This document shows positions 22,446 to 31,824 of a stretch of DNA of 64,000 nt, piece after piece. The notes below the pieces were generated by a model. It saw nothing but the letters and a program-made list of their open reading frames with translations, did not search any database and was not told where the DNA came from. Where the stretch lies: the NCBI RefSeq assembly GCF_000003195.3, contig NC_012870.2, positions 5,820,501-5,884,500 on the forward strand, written 5' to 3'. This stretch comes from Sorghum bicolor. Its lineage: Eukaryota; Streptophyta; Magnoliopsida; Poales; Poaceae. The position numbers were made by a program, and so were the translations under genes. The first letter of the stretch is position 1, and every line of letters starts with the position of its first letter.

Positions 22446-22929
22446 ATGTTGGTGGTTACTGTTCACCCGTTCACGCCTTCACGGTGTCTTCGGCGGACAG
22501 TGCTAGTCGATAAAATGTCGATGCTGGAGGCCTAAAGTTTCTGATCGGAACGGGGCCCCATTGCCTTTATGAAGGCCCATTTTCAAGCACGCCACCCCCT
22601 AAAAATATCTGCAATGGATGGCCTAGAATCAAAGCCTGGCCCGAGGCTGCTTTTGCCTTGGCCCCCGCACCAAAACTTTCGTATCTATTTGGCCCATCCC
22701 CGCAGATGTAGTTGTCTAGTGGACCCAGGAAAAATAGCAGACGTGATAGCCCGGTAAAGATGAACAGTGAAACAGAAACATGTTCAATTAAGCAAGCTAA
22801 CTGGCATTCAAAATTCGAAGTGACGTCCCAAGACGGAAGAGCTCAGATGGAATAAAGTATAACTCTTAGCATTTGGAACACACTTGCATATCAACACAAC
22901 CAGCCCACCAATTTATACATTGCTAGATT
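22446..22929. other. Spacer between inverted MITE copies
   Basis: About 480 bp without a recognisable gene. If the flanking MITE copies pair, this would be the loop of a hairpin. Confidence 0.4.
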
Positions 22930-23148
22930 ATGAGGGTGTTTGACACTGCTCCACAAATTTTGCTCTACAAACTCTACCACAGAGTAGCTCCACAAAAAAC
23001 TGGAGTTTGTGGAGTACCTCTTTAGATGCTCTCACAACTCCACCCTTTTTCCTCGAACTGAGTGCGTGGAGCTGAAACCGTTTGGCTAAAAAACATGGAG
23101 CGGAGCTAAAAAAGATATAGAGCAGAGCAGTCACAAACATGACACTAA
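22930..23148. mobile_element. hAT-like MITE, reverse copy of an inverted pair
   Basis: Opens GAGGGTGTTTGACACTGCTC and contains the family words in reverse order (AAAAACTGGAGTTTGTGGAG, CCTCGAACTGAGTGCGTGG, GTTTGGCTAAAAAAC), ending GCAGTCACAAACATG. It is the reverse complement relative of 22149-22445, about 75 bp shorter. Confidence 0.6.
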
Positions 23149-24511
23149 GCCTGTTTGTTGGTCTAAAAAGCCTGTTTGGGTGAGAAGAAAACACTGCTAA
23201 GTGATAGATTCAGTAGATATGCTAATTTAGTTATGGCATTTAAGTGCGCGTTTGGTTCATTGTCGCCAAAACTTGCCGCAGTTGCGGCAGGCGATTTTAC
23301 CGCCACACAGTAGGCGCCATCCAAACGCATTAGGTCTGAAAAGGTTCCAAGCTTTTGCAGAAAAAAACAGGAAATGCTCTGGCGAAGTATGAAGCGTGAA
23401 CAGTTGTTCAATAAGAGAAAATAGTAGCTTATGTTTACTTTACAGTTGTTCAATAAGAGTACATAGTAGCTTATGTTTACTTATATAAGCTAACTAAAAG
23501 GCGCCAAGAAACCAAAGTAAGTCTGAATATAGGCTGAAGTGAGCGACACTATCATACCGCCCATCTAAAACAAACACATGGCTCTTATAAGCCGTATTTT
23601 TTTCTACCAGCCAGCCATGTTTTTCTCTCACAATAAAGTCATGATTTTTTAGACAAGTGAACAGGCTTACAAACTAACAATATGGGATACTATAAACATG
23701 TAAACAGATCACGGAGCAAAACAGCTGAACCAAACAGCATCTAAGATGGAGGAACAGAGGTCCAACAAATTACACCCATCTCTGGAATACACATGTTGAG
23801 CAAGTCAGCATCAGCTCAGATTAATCCCAAGTCACCAGAGCCTAGATTGGTATATCCCACCATATAAATGATGACTTAGGTGACCCGTGACCATGATTTA
23901 GGAATGTTACAAAGTCAAGATCAAGACAAATAACAGGTAAAGGAACGAGCAGTGCTCCAGCTTCCCTTATATAAAGAAGAAAATACAGAGATGAATATCA
24001 AGTTGGTATGACTAGGATTTATGAAAATTTCAAAAGTCAAGATCAAGATAATAAGATATCATTTCATTGATCAACACAATAAACAGATCCTATAGCGAGC
24101 AAATAACTCAAATCATAGAAAACAAAGTTGAGATCAGACATAATTCAATGATCGCGTGAGAAGGCAAGCTCTGCTTTACATCATCGTTGACACAAGATAC
24201 AAAAGCACACAATTTAGTGGATCAACTCGACCCCCACAATATCAGTAATGCTATATACTGATAATAAATCTTCAATGACAGCAGGCATTTAAATGCCAAT
24301 TAATCCCACAAATATGGTTGCCAATAGGTAAGTACTACAGATCAACAACTCTCACTAAAGCCGTGCAGACCAATCTCTCAAGCATACAAGCACAACAGAA
24401 TCTTGCAGCACAATTTATCTTCTTTCCACTCTTATTGGATTTACAGTTTCAATATGATTCCTACAATATTATACAAACAATGTGCTAAATTAGGAAATCC
24501 AAACAGCACTC
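23149..24511. other. 3' flank of the PP2-A10-like gene and AT-rich spacer
   Basis: 23240-23340 has a worn inverted segment (GCGTTTGGTTCATTGTCGCC) typical of a small MITE. 24100-24511 probably includes the 3' UTR of the minus-strand gene ending at 24512; no clear poly(A) signal was singled out. No other gene seen. Confidence 0.45.
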
Positions 24512-25627
24512 TCAAGCTGTTACCAAGAGCCTAGTCCCATTCAACACATGCAAGCACAATGTAATGCAGATCGTGGCGATAACCATGGACTTATCGCTCA
24601 TATACCTCACGACGTGCAGACCACTGTCAACAACGGAGTCACTGCCCTTCCTTGCCCCATCCTGCAGCTTCCAAAGAACAAACTCCAGAAATGATCTCAC
24701 TGTCTCAAATGTGACCCTCCCTGTAACATCAAGCACAAACTTCCTGTTGCTAGGAACTGCCAATGTGCTCGACACCGTCTCCACCCACCCTTCTCCAACT
24801 CCATTGCCATTGCCACTACCACTACCATTTGCATCCAATTTGCCATTAGTATTGTACAGGGCATGGTGAGTGGTCTTCACCAAAGTCTCAACCGCACCAT
24901 TGCACACTGAAACAAGCAATTCCTTGACCTTGGCATCATGTCTCGGATTGGTGAGCCCTTCGAAGATCTGCTCGTAGGTGTTGATGTGGATGGTCTTGTC
25001 AATGAACTCCCTCACAGCAGTGCCCACGAATACCTCAACCCAGTTGCTTATCGCCTTCCGGCACTTTCCAGTCGCGACCACGTTGACCCACATCGTCGGG
25101 GAGGAGGACGACGCCTCTCCCTGAGGTGAAGGAGCGGAGTAAAAGGCGAGCACGAGATGGCGAGCGAAGCTCCCGGCAACCGCGGACGCGAGGCGCTCGC
25201 CTGAGTCGGAGAACAGCTTGTCTACGAGACGATCGGAGAGGGCCACGGTACCGCCGGATCCGGGCCCGGATCCCGCGCCGCGAAGCATCCCGGAGGTTAC
25301 CGCCTCGGATAGGGTGGAGACGGTGGCGGAAACCTCAGGGGACGCGGCGAGCTTGGCCAGCTGCTTGACGCTGCGGGGGACCTCGTCCGCGTCGGACCGG
25401 ACGAAGTCGGCGAGATCGGAGGCCACCAGGGCCGCGGCGTCGGCGGACGACGCGGCGGCGTCAGCGAAGGCCGCGATGGCGGCGGCGAGGCGCACGAGGC
25501 GGCGGCGACGCTCCGCGACGGCCGGATGGTGATAGATCTTGTACGCGCCGACGGCCGCCGCCGCGCCGGCCGCGGCGAGGAGGATCCAGCGGCGGCGGCG
25601 GCGGGAGAAGGCGACGAGGCGGTCCAT
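24512..25627 (-). CDS. PHLOEM PROTEIN 2-LIKE A10-like membrane protein
   Basis: Single-exon frame of 371 codons. I chose the ATG at 25627 (MDRLVAFSRRRRRWI) over an upstream in-frame ATG at 25795, because the 56 extra residues are low-complexity and the family starts with a short M-D-x-x-x..RRRRW segment followed by a hydrophobic stretch. Features seen: hydrophobic segment about residues 14-32, then AYKIYHHPAVAERRRRL; a body with DSGERLASAVAGSFARHLV and HINTYEQIFEGLTNPRHDAK; a linker rich in Gly/Ser/Asn; and a second hydrophobic segment at the extreme C-terminus (SMVIATICITLCLHVL). This layout fits the Arabidopsis protein named PP2-A10, which carries the lectin family name but whose biochemical role I do not know. 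Frame intact and very GC-rich at its 5' half, normal for a grass gene. No TATA box stands out. A MITE lies 220 bp upstream. Confidence 0.85.
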   Translation of the reverse strand: MDRLVAFSRRRRRWILLAAAGAAAAVGAYKIYHHPAVAERRRRLVRLAAAIAAFADAAASSADAAALVASDLADFVRSDADEVPRSVKQLAKLAASPEVSATVSTLSEAVTSGMLRGAGSGPGSGGTVALSDRLVDKLFSDSGERLASAVAGSFARHLVLAFYSAPSPQGEASSSSPTMWVNVVATGKCRKAISNWVEVFVGTAVREFIDKTIHINTYEQIFEGLTNPRHDAKVKELLVSVCNGAVETLVKTTHHALYNTNGKLDANGSGSGNGNGVGEGWVETVSSTLAVPSNRKFVLDVTGRVTFETVRSFLEFVLWKLQDGARKGSDSVVDSGLHVVRYMSDKSMVIATICITLCLHVLNGTRLLVTA

Positions 25628-25847
25628 CCGCGGTCGTCCCGGCCGCCGGGCGATAGGGTTGGTTGGGGATGCCGCGTGGAACGGTACGGCGGTGAGGGTA
25701 GCGTGCCGGGTTATTTGCTTTGTGGGAGCTGTGGCCCGCGGCGGTTGTGCTCCGGGCGGGCTCCGCTCGGTGTGAACTGTGAAGCCGTGTCGCACGAGTC
25801 CACGATTCTATCAATGCGTACACCGTAGTGTGTGCCACGTTTTTTCA

Positions 25848-26079
25848 GGCCTTGTTTAGTTCGCAAAATTTTTCAAGATTCCCCGTCACATCGAATCTTG
25901 CGGCACATGCATGGAGCATTAAATATATATGAAAACAAAAACTATTTGCACAGTTCATCTGTAAACCGCGGGATGAATCTTTTGAGCCTAGTTACTCTAT
26001 AATTGGACAATGTTTGTCAAATAAAAACGAAAGTGCTACAGTGTCGTTTTTCACCGGTTTTTGTCAACTGAACAAGGCC
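25848..26079. mobile_element. MITE, GGCCTTGTTTAGTT family, TCA duplication
   Basis: GGCCTTGTTTAGTTCGC at the left, inverted CTGAACAAGGCC at the right; TCA flanks both ends (25845-25847, 26080-26082). It lies about 220 bp upstream of the PP2-A10-like start codon, so it may sit in that gene's promoter. Confidence 0.85.
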
Positions 26080-26161
26080 TCAGTCTATACGTCTCTTATC
26101 CACATGAGGAATAGGTTTTGAATTATTTGAGATAATTTTTTTTATACACAAGTTCGAATAA

Positions 26162-26348
26162 GGCCTTGTTTAGTCGGTAAAAATTTTGAATTTTGTGTAC
26201 TATAGCACTTTGGTTTGTTTATGGCAAATATTATCCAATCATACACTAATTAGGGTCAAAAGATTCATCTCGCGATTTACAGTTTGCATGTGTCGTAAAA
26301 TTTGATGTGACCAAGAATCTTGAATTTTGTTGGAAACTAAACAAGACC
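26162..26348. mobile_element. MITE, GGCCTTGTTTAGTT family, internally deleted, TAA duplication
   Basis: GGCCTTGTTTAGTCGG to GGAAACTAAACAAGACC, flanked by TAA on both sides. About 187 bp: shorter than its relatives because the block between CGCGATTTACAGTTT and GCATGTGTCG is missing. Confidence 0.85.
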
Positions 26349-26784
26349 TAAATGTATAGAGACGAAATGTATTATCGACTAGCGACCAAAACCATGGTGG
26401 AACATTTGTCAACGTTGTTGCACCTGATTGTCCAAAAAAACGTTGTTGAACCTAATTTGGTGAGGTCGGAGTCGGACCTGCTCTATTCCTAAACGAGTGT
26501 CGTTCTCGCTTCTTAGTAATTCAAAAATTTCCAACTTTGATCAAGTATATATAATAAAATATTAATATTTGTAGTACATATTGTTAGAAAGATCGATGAA
26601 TAATCTATTTTTATAATAAACTTATATCAAGATACAAAAGTTACCAAGTAAAAATAAAAAATGTTTCACTAACACGAGTACTGTAGCAAAACTTAGTTTG
26701 TGTGGCAGTGTTTCATGAGTTGCTGTGAGTTCTTTTTAGCCAAAAATATTTTTTTTCAAAATAGGTTCATGAGCTGTTTGTATA

Positions 26785-27377
26785 TTCTTGCTTTGATCTT
26801 ATGACTTTTCTAAGAATTTTTTCTAATTAATTACCTATCATTAGTTTGTGTATTTCATGAAGATCTGCAAGAATACTTTATCATTATTTGTGTATATCAC
26901 CAAAGGATAATGTCAGATATTCACATCATGTATGGTTAATTTATAAATAGTAGTAGACTACTTCATGTGATTCTGTGAACGATGGTTCTATCATCCCGAT
27001 CGCATGTGATTTGCATTGCTTTTTTAAAAAAAAATCATCTGGTTATGAAGAGAAGTTGAAGATATTACTTCTATTTTTTCTATAATCGAGACAATCATAT
27101 TTGATATCTCTTAGAAAACATCAACTTAAAAAATTAGACAAATACAATATCTTTCTTGCCTCATTTTAAATTATCAGCATGGTATTAAACTATTTATATT
27201 GTAATACGTGGATGCTTCCAACTTAATCTATAAATTTAAGATTTATCATATTATTTAGTGAAATCGAATTATGCTGCAAATTGTGATCTTTTACTGAAAT
27301 GAAAAATGAGTTTACCAATTTGTATATTAATATTTGTATGTGATATCCTTTTAGATAAAATTCTAGATCTGTCACTA
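26785..27377. repeat. Direct repeat of unknown type, copy A
   Basis: About 590 bp shared with 28287-28855 in the same orientation: TTTGATCTTAT.ACTTTT, CTATTTTTT.TATAATCGA.AC, TTTGATATCTCTTA, AAACTATTTATATTGTAATA, GAATTATGCTGCAAATT and GATAAAAT.CTAGAT. No frame spans it. It could be a pair of old LTRs, or two insertions of one non-coding repeat. Confidence 0.65.
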
Positions 27378-28286
27378 ACAAAGATGCCACACGATAGTGG
27401 GGCCTTGATGCAGAGCTAACGATGTGGCCGTCACCTTCCTTACCATGCGAGGGCAACATCTTTGTCGTGCAGCGGCGGACAACACGATCAACTTATACTC
27501 TTTCTCGTTGCTGACGCAGGGTCTTGTCATAAACATCAACACCAACATTTCTGCTCTCAATCTACCAGCATAAGCCACCTTCCACCTCTTCCTCCTTCAA
27601 TTTGACTTGATCCATCCTTGTTCAAATCCATTGTAGATCAGATTGGTCTGAATGGTTTGCTTAGCTTCGTTCTTTGAAGTCCGTGGAAATCTAATTTATT
27701 CAAATTTGTTCTTTGGTAATCCTGAAATAGGTGCATAACTATGTGAGTGCAGCATCTCATTATGCAATGAGTCCTCTACCGGCTAGGGATGGATCTACAA
27801 GTATGTCAGGTACACACCAACATATCATGTAGTCTACCCTTTTAGATCTATTTATTTGTTGTCAAAATATCTTCACACCACACCAATCTCCATTTGTGCC
27901 TAATGAGTCATGATCACAAGTGTCGCACTGTTGTAGACCCACATCGCTTCGCATGCCCTGCCTCACAACATGCGAGTCGTGATCCCATCCAAGCCACCAG
28001 CAAGCACTGCACCCGTACCTACTGTCCTCGTTGTCCAGTCATCAGTTGGTAGCTAACAAAGCCAGCCACCCGGCCAACACCCACCAATAGCCTCCGATCA
28101 GTGACTCACACCAAGCGTTACACTACAGAGGCTAATTGGTGTTAATTAAGGTCTGGTTCCAGATTTGGATAGAAAATATATAGTACTACTTAATTGACAA
28201 CTGACCAAGAAGCTGAAATAACTCCAATGCTAATACTATACGACAAGCATATGCTTGGAAATATGATAGGTAACAGCTTTGAATTT
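27378..28286. other. Sequence between the direct repeats
   Basis: About 900 bp of mixed composition without a convincing frame. A 67-codon minus frame at 27375-27578 has no recognisable motif. No primer site or purine tract was found next to the repeats. Confidence 0.4.
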
Positions 28287-28855
28287 TCTTGATTTGATCT
28301 TATTACTTTTTCTAAGAATTTTGCCTAATTAATTATTAATTAATTATCTATCATTCATTTGTGTATATCATGGAGACCATCGAGATTACTTATATGATTA
28401 TTTGTGTATATCATCAAACATCTGTATCAAATATTCATAGCGTACATATGTTTTATAATTGTAGCAGACTACATCATGTGATTCTATGAGATTGCATGTG
28501 ATTTACATTGATTTTTTTAAAAGAATTGTCCACTAATTATGAGAGAAGTGGAAACATTGCTTCTATTTTTTATAATCGAAACAATTATATTTGATATCTC
28601 TTAAAAAGCGCCGTCTTAAAAAGTTTGACAACTACCATTGTAAATTTTTAATTCTCTTTCATGCCTTATTTTCGATTATTAGCATGGTTTAAACTATTTA
28701 TATTGTAATATGTGGAAGCTTTCGACTTAATTTTTAAAGTTAATATTATTTAGTGCATGTATGTTGAATTATGCTGCAAATTTTGTGATCTTTTACCAAA
28801 CTGTATATGAATATTTTATGTGGCATACCTTTGATAAAATCCTAGATGTGTTACT
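28287..28855. repeat. Direct repeat of unknown type, copy B
   Basis: Second, diverged copy of 26785-27377 (offset about 1.5 kb). Both contain many small indels relative to each other, so the duplication is old. Confidence 0.65.
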
Positions 28856-28909
28856 GTTTATAGCAATGGGCATCCCCATATATATAGATGATATCTATCC
28901 TGCGACTAA

Positions 28910-29201
28910 GGGGGTGTTTAGTTCTAAAAAAATGCAAAATGCCAACTACTTTGGAATGTTGAAATGTAAAATGTCAAAATTTCCAGAGTGATGTTTAGTT
29001 CCATCCAAAATGCATAATTTATTGCCCTCATGAGGACCTTGTGAGGCTTTTTTGGGGTTTTTTTTTGGCCTCTTGAGGCCAAAATCCAAAATGGAGAATA
29101 ACTACCTTTTTGTCAAAAAATTTGCATGGTGTTTAGTTCTATTTTGCAAAATAATGAACCAAAACCTTTTTTTTTTTAATATGAGGGAACTAGACACCCC
29201 C
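28910..29201. mobile_element. Tourist-like MITE, GGGGGTGTTTAGTTC ends, TAA duplication
   Basis: Left end GGGGGTGTTTAGTTC, right end GGAACTAGACACCCCC (inverted). TAA flanks both ends (28907-28909 and 29202-29204). 292 bp, non-coding, with internal words AAATGCAAAATG and TGTTTAGTTC repeated. Confidence 0.8.
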
Positions 29202-29204
29202 TAA

Positions 29205-29639
29205 GCTCTAAACTCATGGCGCATATCACAAATTGAGACATCTCCTTTCAGTAGCATGCGGTAATCGGCGATCCCATCTTTTCTTTATGCATCACCTGTG
29301 GGGGCATGGCGTGCTGTGGGTAGTAACTTTTTTTTTCATCAGTTACAACTTGTACGTACACTACCTATACACTACCACACTGCAAATGCAAAGAAGAGAT
29401 TGAGAAAAAAAATAGATTCAATGATCACGTACGCGTACATGTTCGGTGGGAAACTTTCAAATAAATTTATTATAGAATTAGAATCCACGATCTGTTTATT
29501 GATATTAATTTTGTATCATAAATATTATTTTTTTCACTTATATTTAGTCAAAGTTATTTTTTAAAAAGCGAAAATGATAGTTATTTAGAGACGTGGGAGT
29601 ACCTGATTGAGAATTGGCAATGTCATTTTTGGTTAGCTT
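29205..29639. other. AT-rich spacer
   Basis: No gene or repeat family recognised; a few short chance frames only. Confidence 0.4.
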
Positions 29640-30090
29640 TGTTGGGTACCATAAACCAGGGTACCCAAGCTAATACCATAAAACACCCAAGACTTCTTTT
29701 CAAAACAAAAAGCTAAAGCCCTAATCGCCTGACCTTTGGAAGGAGAACAGCTGGGCCGTCCAAAAGACATCTTCAGATTGGGCCAGAGCCACTCTGATTC
29801 AGCCGGGCAAACCTCGAGCGACAGGAGCCGCCATCCGTCTCGCCTGAGGCCAAGCCTCGAGCGCCAGGAGACGCCCTTTGTCTCACCCGAGGCCAAGCCT
29901 CGAGCGTCAGGAGCTGCCTCCCGTCTCGCTCAAGGCCAAGCCTCAGACGGATTCTCAGACTCTCCCTAACCCAATCCTCGGACGGTTTCCACGACTCACC
30001 CGAGCCCAAGCCTTAGACAGTTTCTTCGGCCTCGCCCGAGTCCAAGCTCAGATCTCCTTTCCAGCACAGTACTCAGGCTTCTAGCTCACA
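29640..30090. mobile_element. LTR-like GC-rich remnant
   Basis: Begins near TTGTTGGGTACC and contains GGCCAAGCCTCGAGCG units of the kind seen in LTRs of large grass gypsy elements. Another TGTTGGGTAC appears near 30982. No second LTR, primer site or coding domain is visible, so this is at most a solo or truncated LTR; borders are approximate. Confidence 0.4.
29812..29955. repeat. 43-bp minisatellite
   Basis: CCTCGAGCG (last copy CCTCAGACG) starts at 29812, 29855, 29898 and 29941: an exact 43-bp period, with GAGGCCAAG leading each later copy. Confidence 0.85.
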
Positions 30091-30284
30091 ATTATCGTAC
30101 GACAGATGGGACGCGAGGCATGTCCTTGCACCCATGCTACACAGGCAGGATATGGAATTTGCTATCCTGCCTACTCTTGTCACCACAACACCTGACTCCT
30201 GCCACTAGGCATACGATCAGGTCAGAAGAAGTGGACGACATCAAATCCTGAATGCTACAGCCACAAAGCCCATCAGCACTCTTA

Positions 30285-30861
30285 GGACACTCACAATACA
30301 GACTCTATCATAGAGTCTAAACTTATTTATTACCTCGAACAATGTAGACTTAGAGTCTAAATAAGACTTGGAGTCTTATTTTTTTTCTACATTTTTCTTC
30401 AATAAATATGCTGCCACATCAGTAAGATACCATAAATAATATGTAATTAATTGTCTTGGACTCTGTGATAGAGTCTTGCATTATGAGGCCAGTCTCAGTG
30501 GGGGTTTCACCAGGATGTCATGCACATTTATTAGAGCGCTATGTCAGCAAAATTATACTTTTTGCATGAAACAAAGAGGAGAGAGAAGGAAGTAGTTTCA
30601 CCATGGTGAAACTCCGCGGGCGTTGTTTCTCACGCGGTGAAATGAGATGAAATCCCCACTGAAGGCTAAATCGTTTCACCATCTTGCATGTGATCCAATC
30701 ATTTTGCAGTAATTAAATGCTTTGCCCAGCCTAGGAAACGTCAAGATGAAACTCATGCATTGTGGAGGTTGTTTCATTATTTGTTTCATTGATGCCTTGC
30801 CAGCAGATTTGTTTTGAAAACAGTACATTGAAACGAGCGACTGAGACTGTCCTGAGTGCCC
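30285..30861. mobile_element. Tourist-like MITE interrupted by a second MITE, TTA duplication
   Basis: Left end GGACACTCACAATACAGACT; the right end, once the nested element is removed, reads AGTCTTGCATTATGAGTGCCC, the inverted counterpart. TTA lies outside both ends (30282-30284, 30862-30864). Without the insert the element is about 208 bp. Confidence 0.75.
30487..30852. mobile_element. MITE nested in the preceding MITE, TGA duplication
   Basis: Ends GGCCAGTCTCAGT and ACTGAGACTGTCC are inverted repeats; TGA flanks both (30484-30486, 30853-30855). 366 bp. The GTTTCA-rich ends resemble the element at 5347-5552. Confidence 0.8.
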
Positions 30862-31306
30862 TTAGACACAAGTTAGGGAAGGAGACCTCAGAAGATAGCC
30901 TTGACGTACCCAACACTGTTGTACACAAAGGAACTGACCCATAGCCGGTAAGGTCGCATTCCAAGTTTCAAACCGGCCTATGTGTTGGGTACTTGGGTAA
31001 CATTGATTCAGCTTTGTTTTATGCCTTCCTTTAATTTAATCGAGGACCAGTGAGGAAACAGAAGACAGAAAAACATAATCTGCACAAATTCCAACAAACT
31101 AGCGGTAATCACACCCAGGCAACCAGGTTGGAGCAGCCAGGCGCTCGTTTTTCGTTGGCCTGGGTGAGGCCGCCGATGCCTGGCTCAGGCACGTATCCAA
31201 GGTCTCGAACCAAACGCATCACAGGCAGCGTCCAGGTAGGTGACAGGCCAGGCAAGTTTGTCCCTGGCTACTATGAACCAAACAGGCCCGAATTGCTGGG
31301 CAATCC
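30862..31306. other. Left flank of the copia element
   Basis: 31100-31290 is moderately GC-rich with CCAGGC-rich words (GGCAACCAGG, CCTGGCTCAGGC, GGCCAGGCAAG) that suggest another worn repeat. No gene recognised. Confidence 0.4.
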
Positions 31307-31533
31307 TGTTGTGATATGTGTGTAATAGAGACAGTAGAAAGTGAACAGTAGTCTTTATTGATGAACAGTGAAAAGTATTTATACATGCCCTCGATGGGGC
31401 AGTTTCCAGGGGCGAGTGGAAGGCCCCGCTCCCACGATGCCCCCTTCCACGATCGGGTGAAGGAAGAACCGTCATTAGCAGTTGCTAATTATCCACTAAT
31501 TGATCACAAAGAATATTAAGAATATTCTTAACA
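31307..31533 (-). repeat. 3' LTR of the copia element (227 bp)
   Basis: TGTTGTGATATG..AATATTCTTAACA on the plus strand. It aligns with 37088-37259 but has extra segments (for example GTGAAAAGTATTT and TCCCACGATGCCC), showing several indels between the two LTRs. Confidence 0.85.
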
Positions 31534-31547
31534 CTCCCTCTGATCAA
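31534..31547 (-). other. Polypurine tract of the copia element
   Basis: On the minus strand TTGATCAGAGGGAG abuts the 3' LTR, as expected for plus-strand priming. Confidence 0.75.
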
Positions 31548-31824
31548 TTATTTTCTTCAGTTGTTCATCATAATTGTCGCCATCATTTATCCTTCGAAAA
31601 ACCCTATGGGAAAAAACTTAGGAAACTTTGATATATCAGGTTAAAACTCCTTAAAAACCCAATGGGAAAATAAAGGAGAAAACACCATGATAATCATTAT
31701 AATCAATGTCTTAAAATATCATCTCCAAAAAAACCCCTTATGGGAAAACTGGATGATATGACATATATAAAATGCTGATATTGCCTCGTTAAAAACTTTA
31801 TATGAGAAAACTTTAAAGCAAAAC

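Noticed and set aside
24512..25795. 427-residue version of the PP2-A10-like protein from the ATG at 25795
   Set aside because: The extra 56 residues are low-complexity and unlike the family's start; the ATG at 25627 gives the expected N-terminus.
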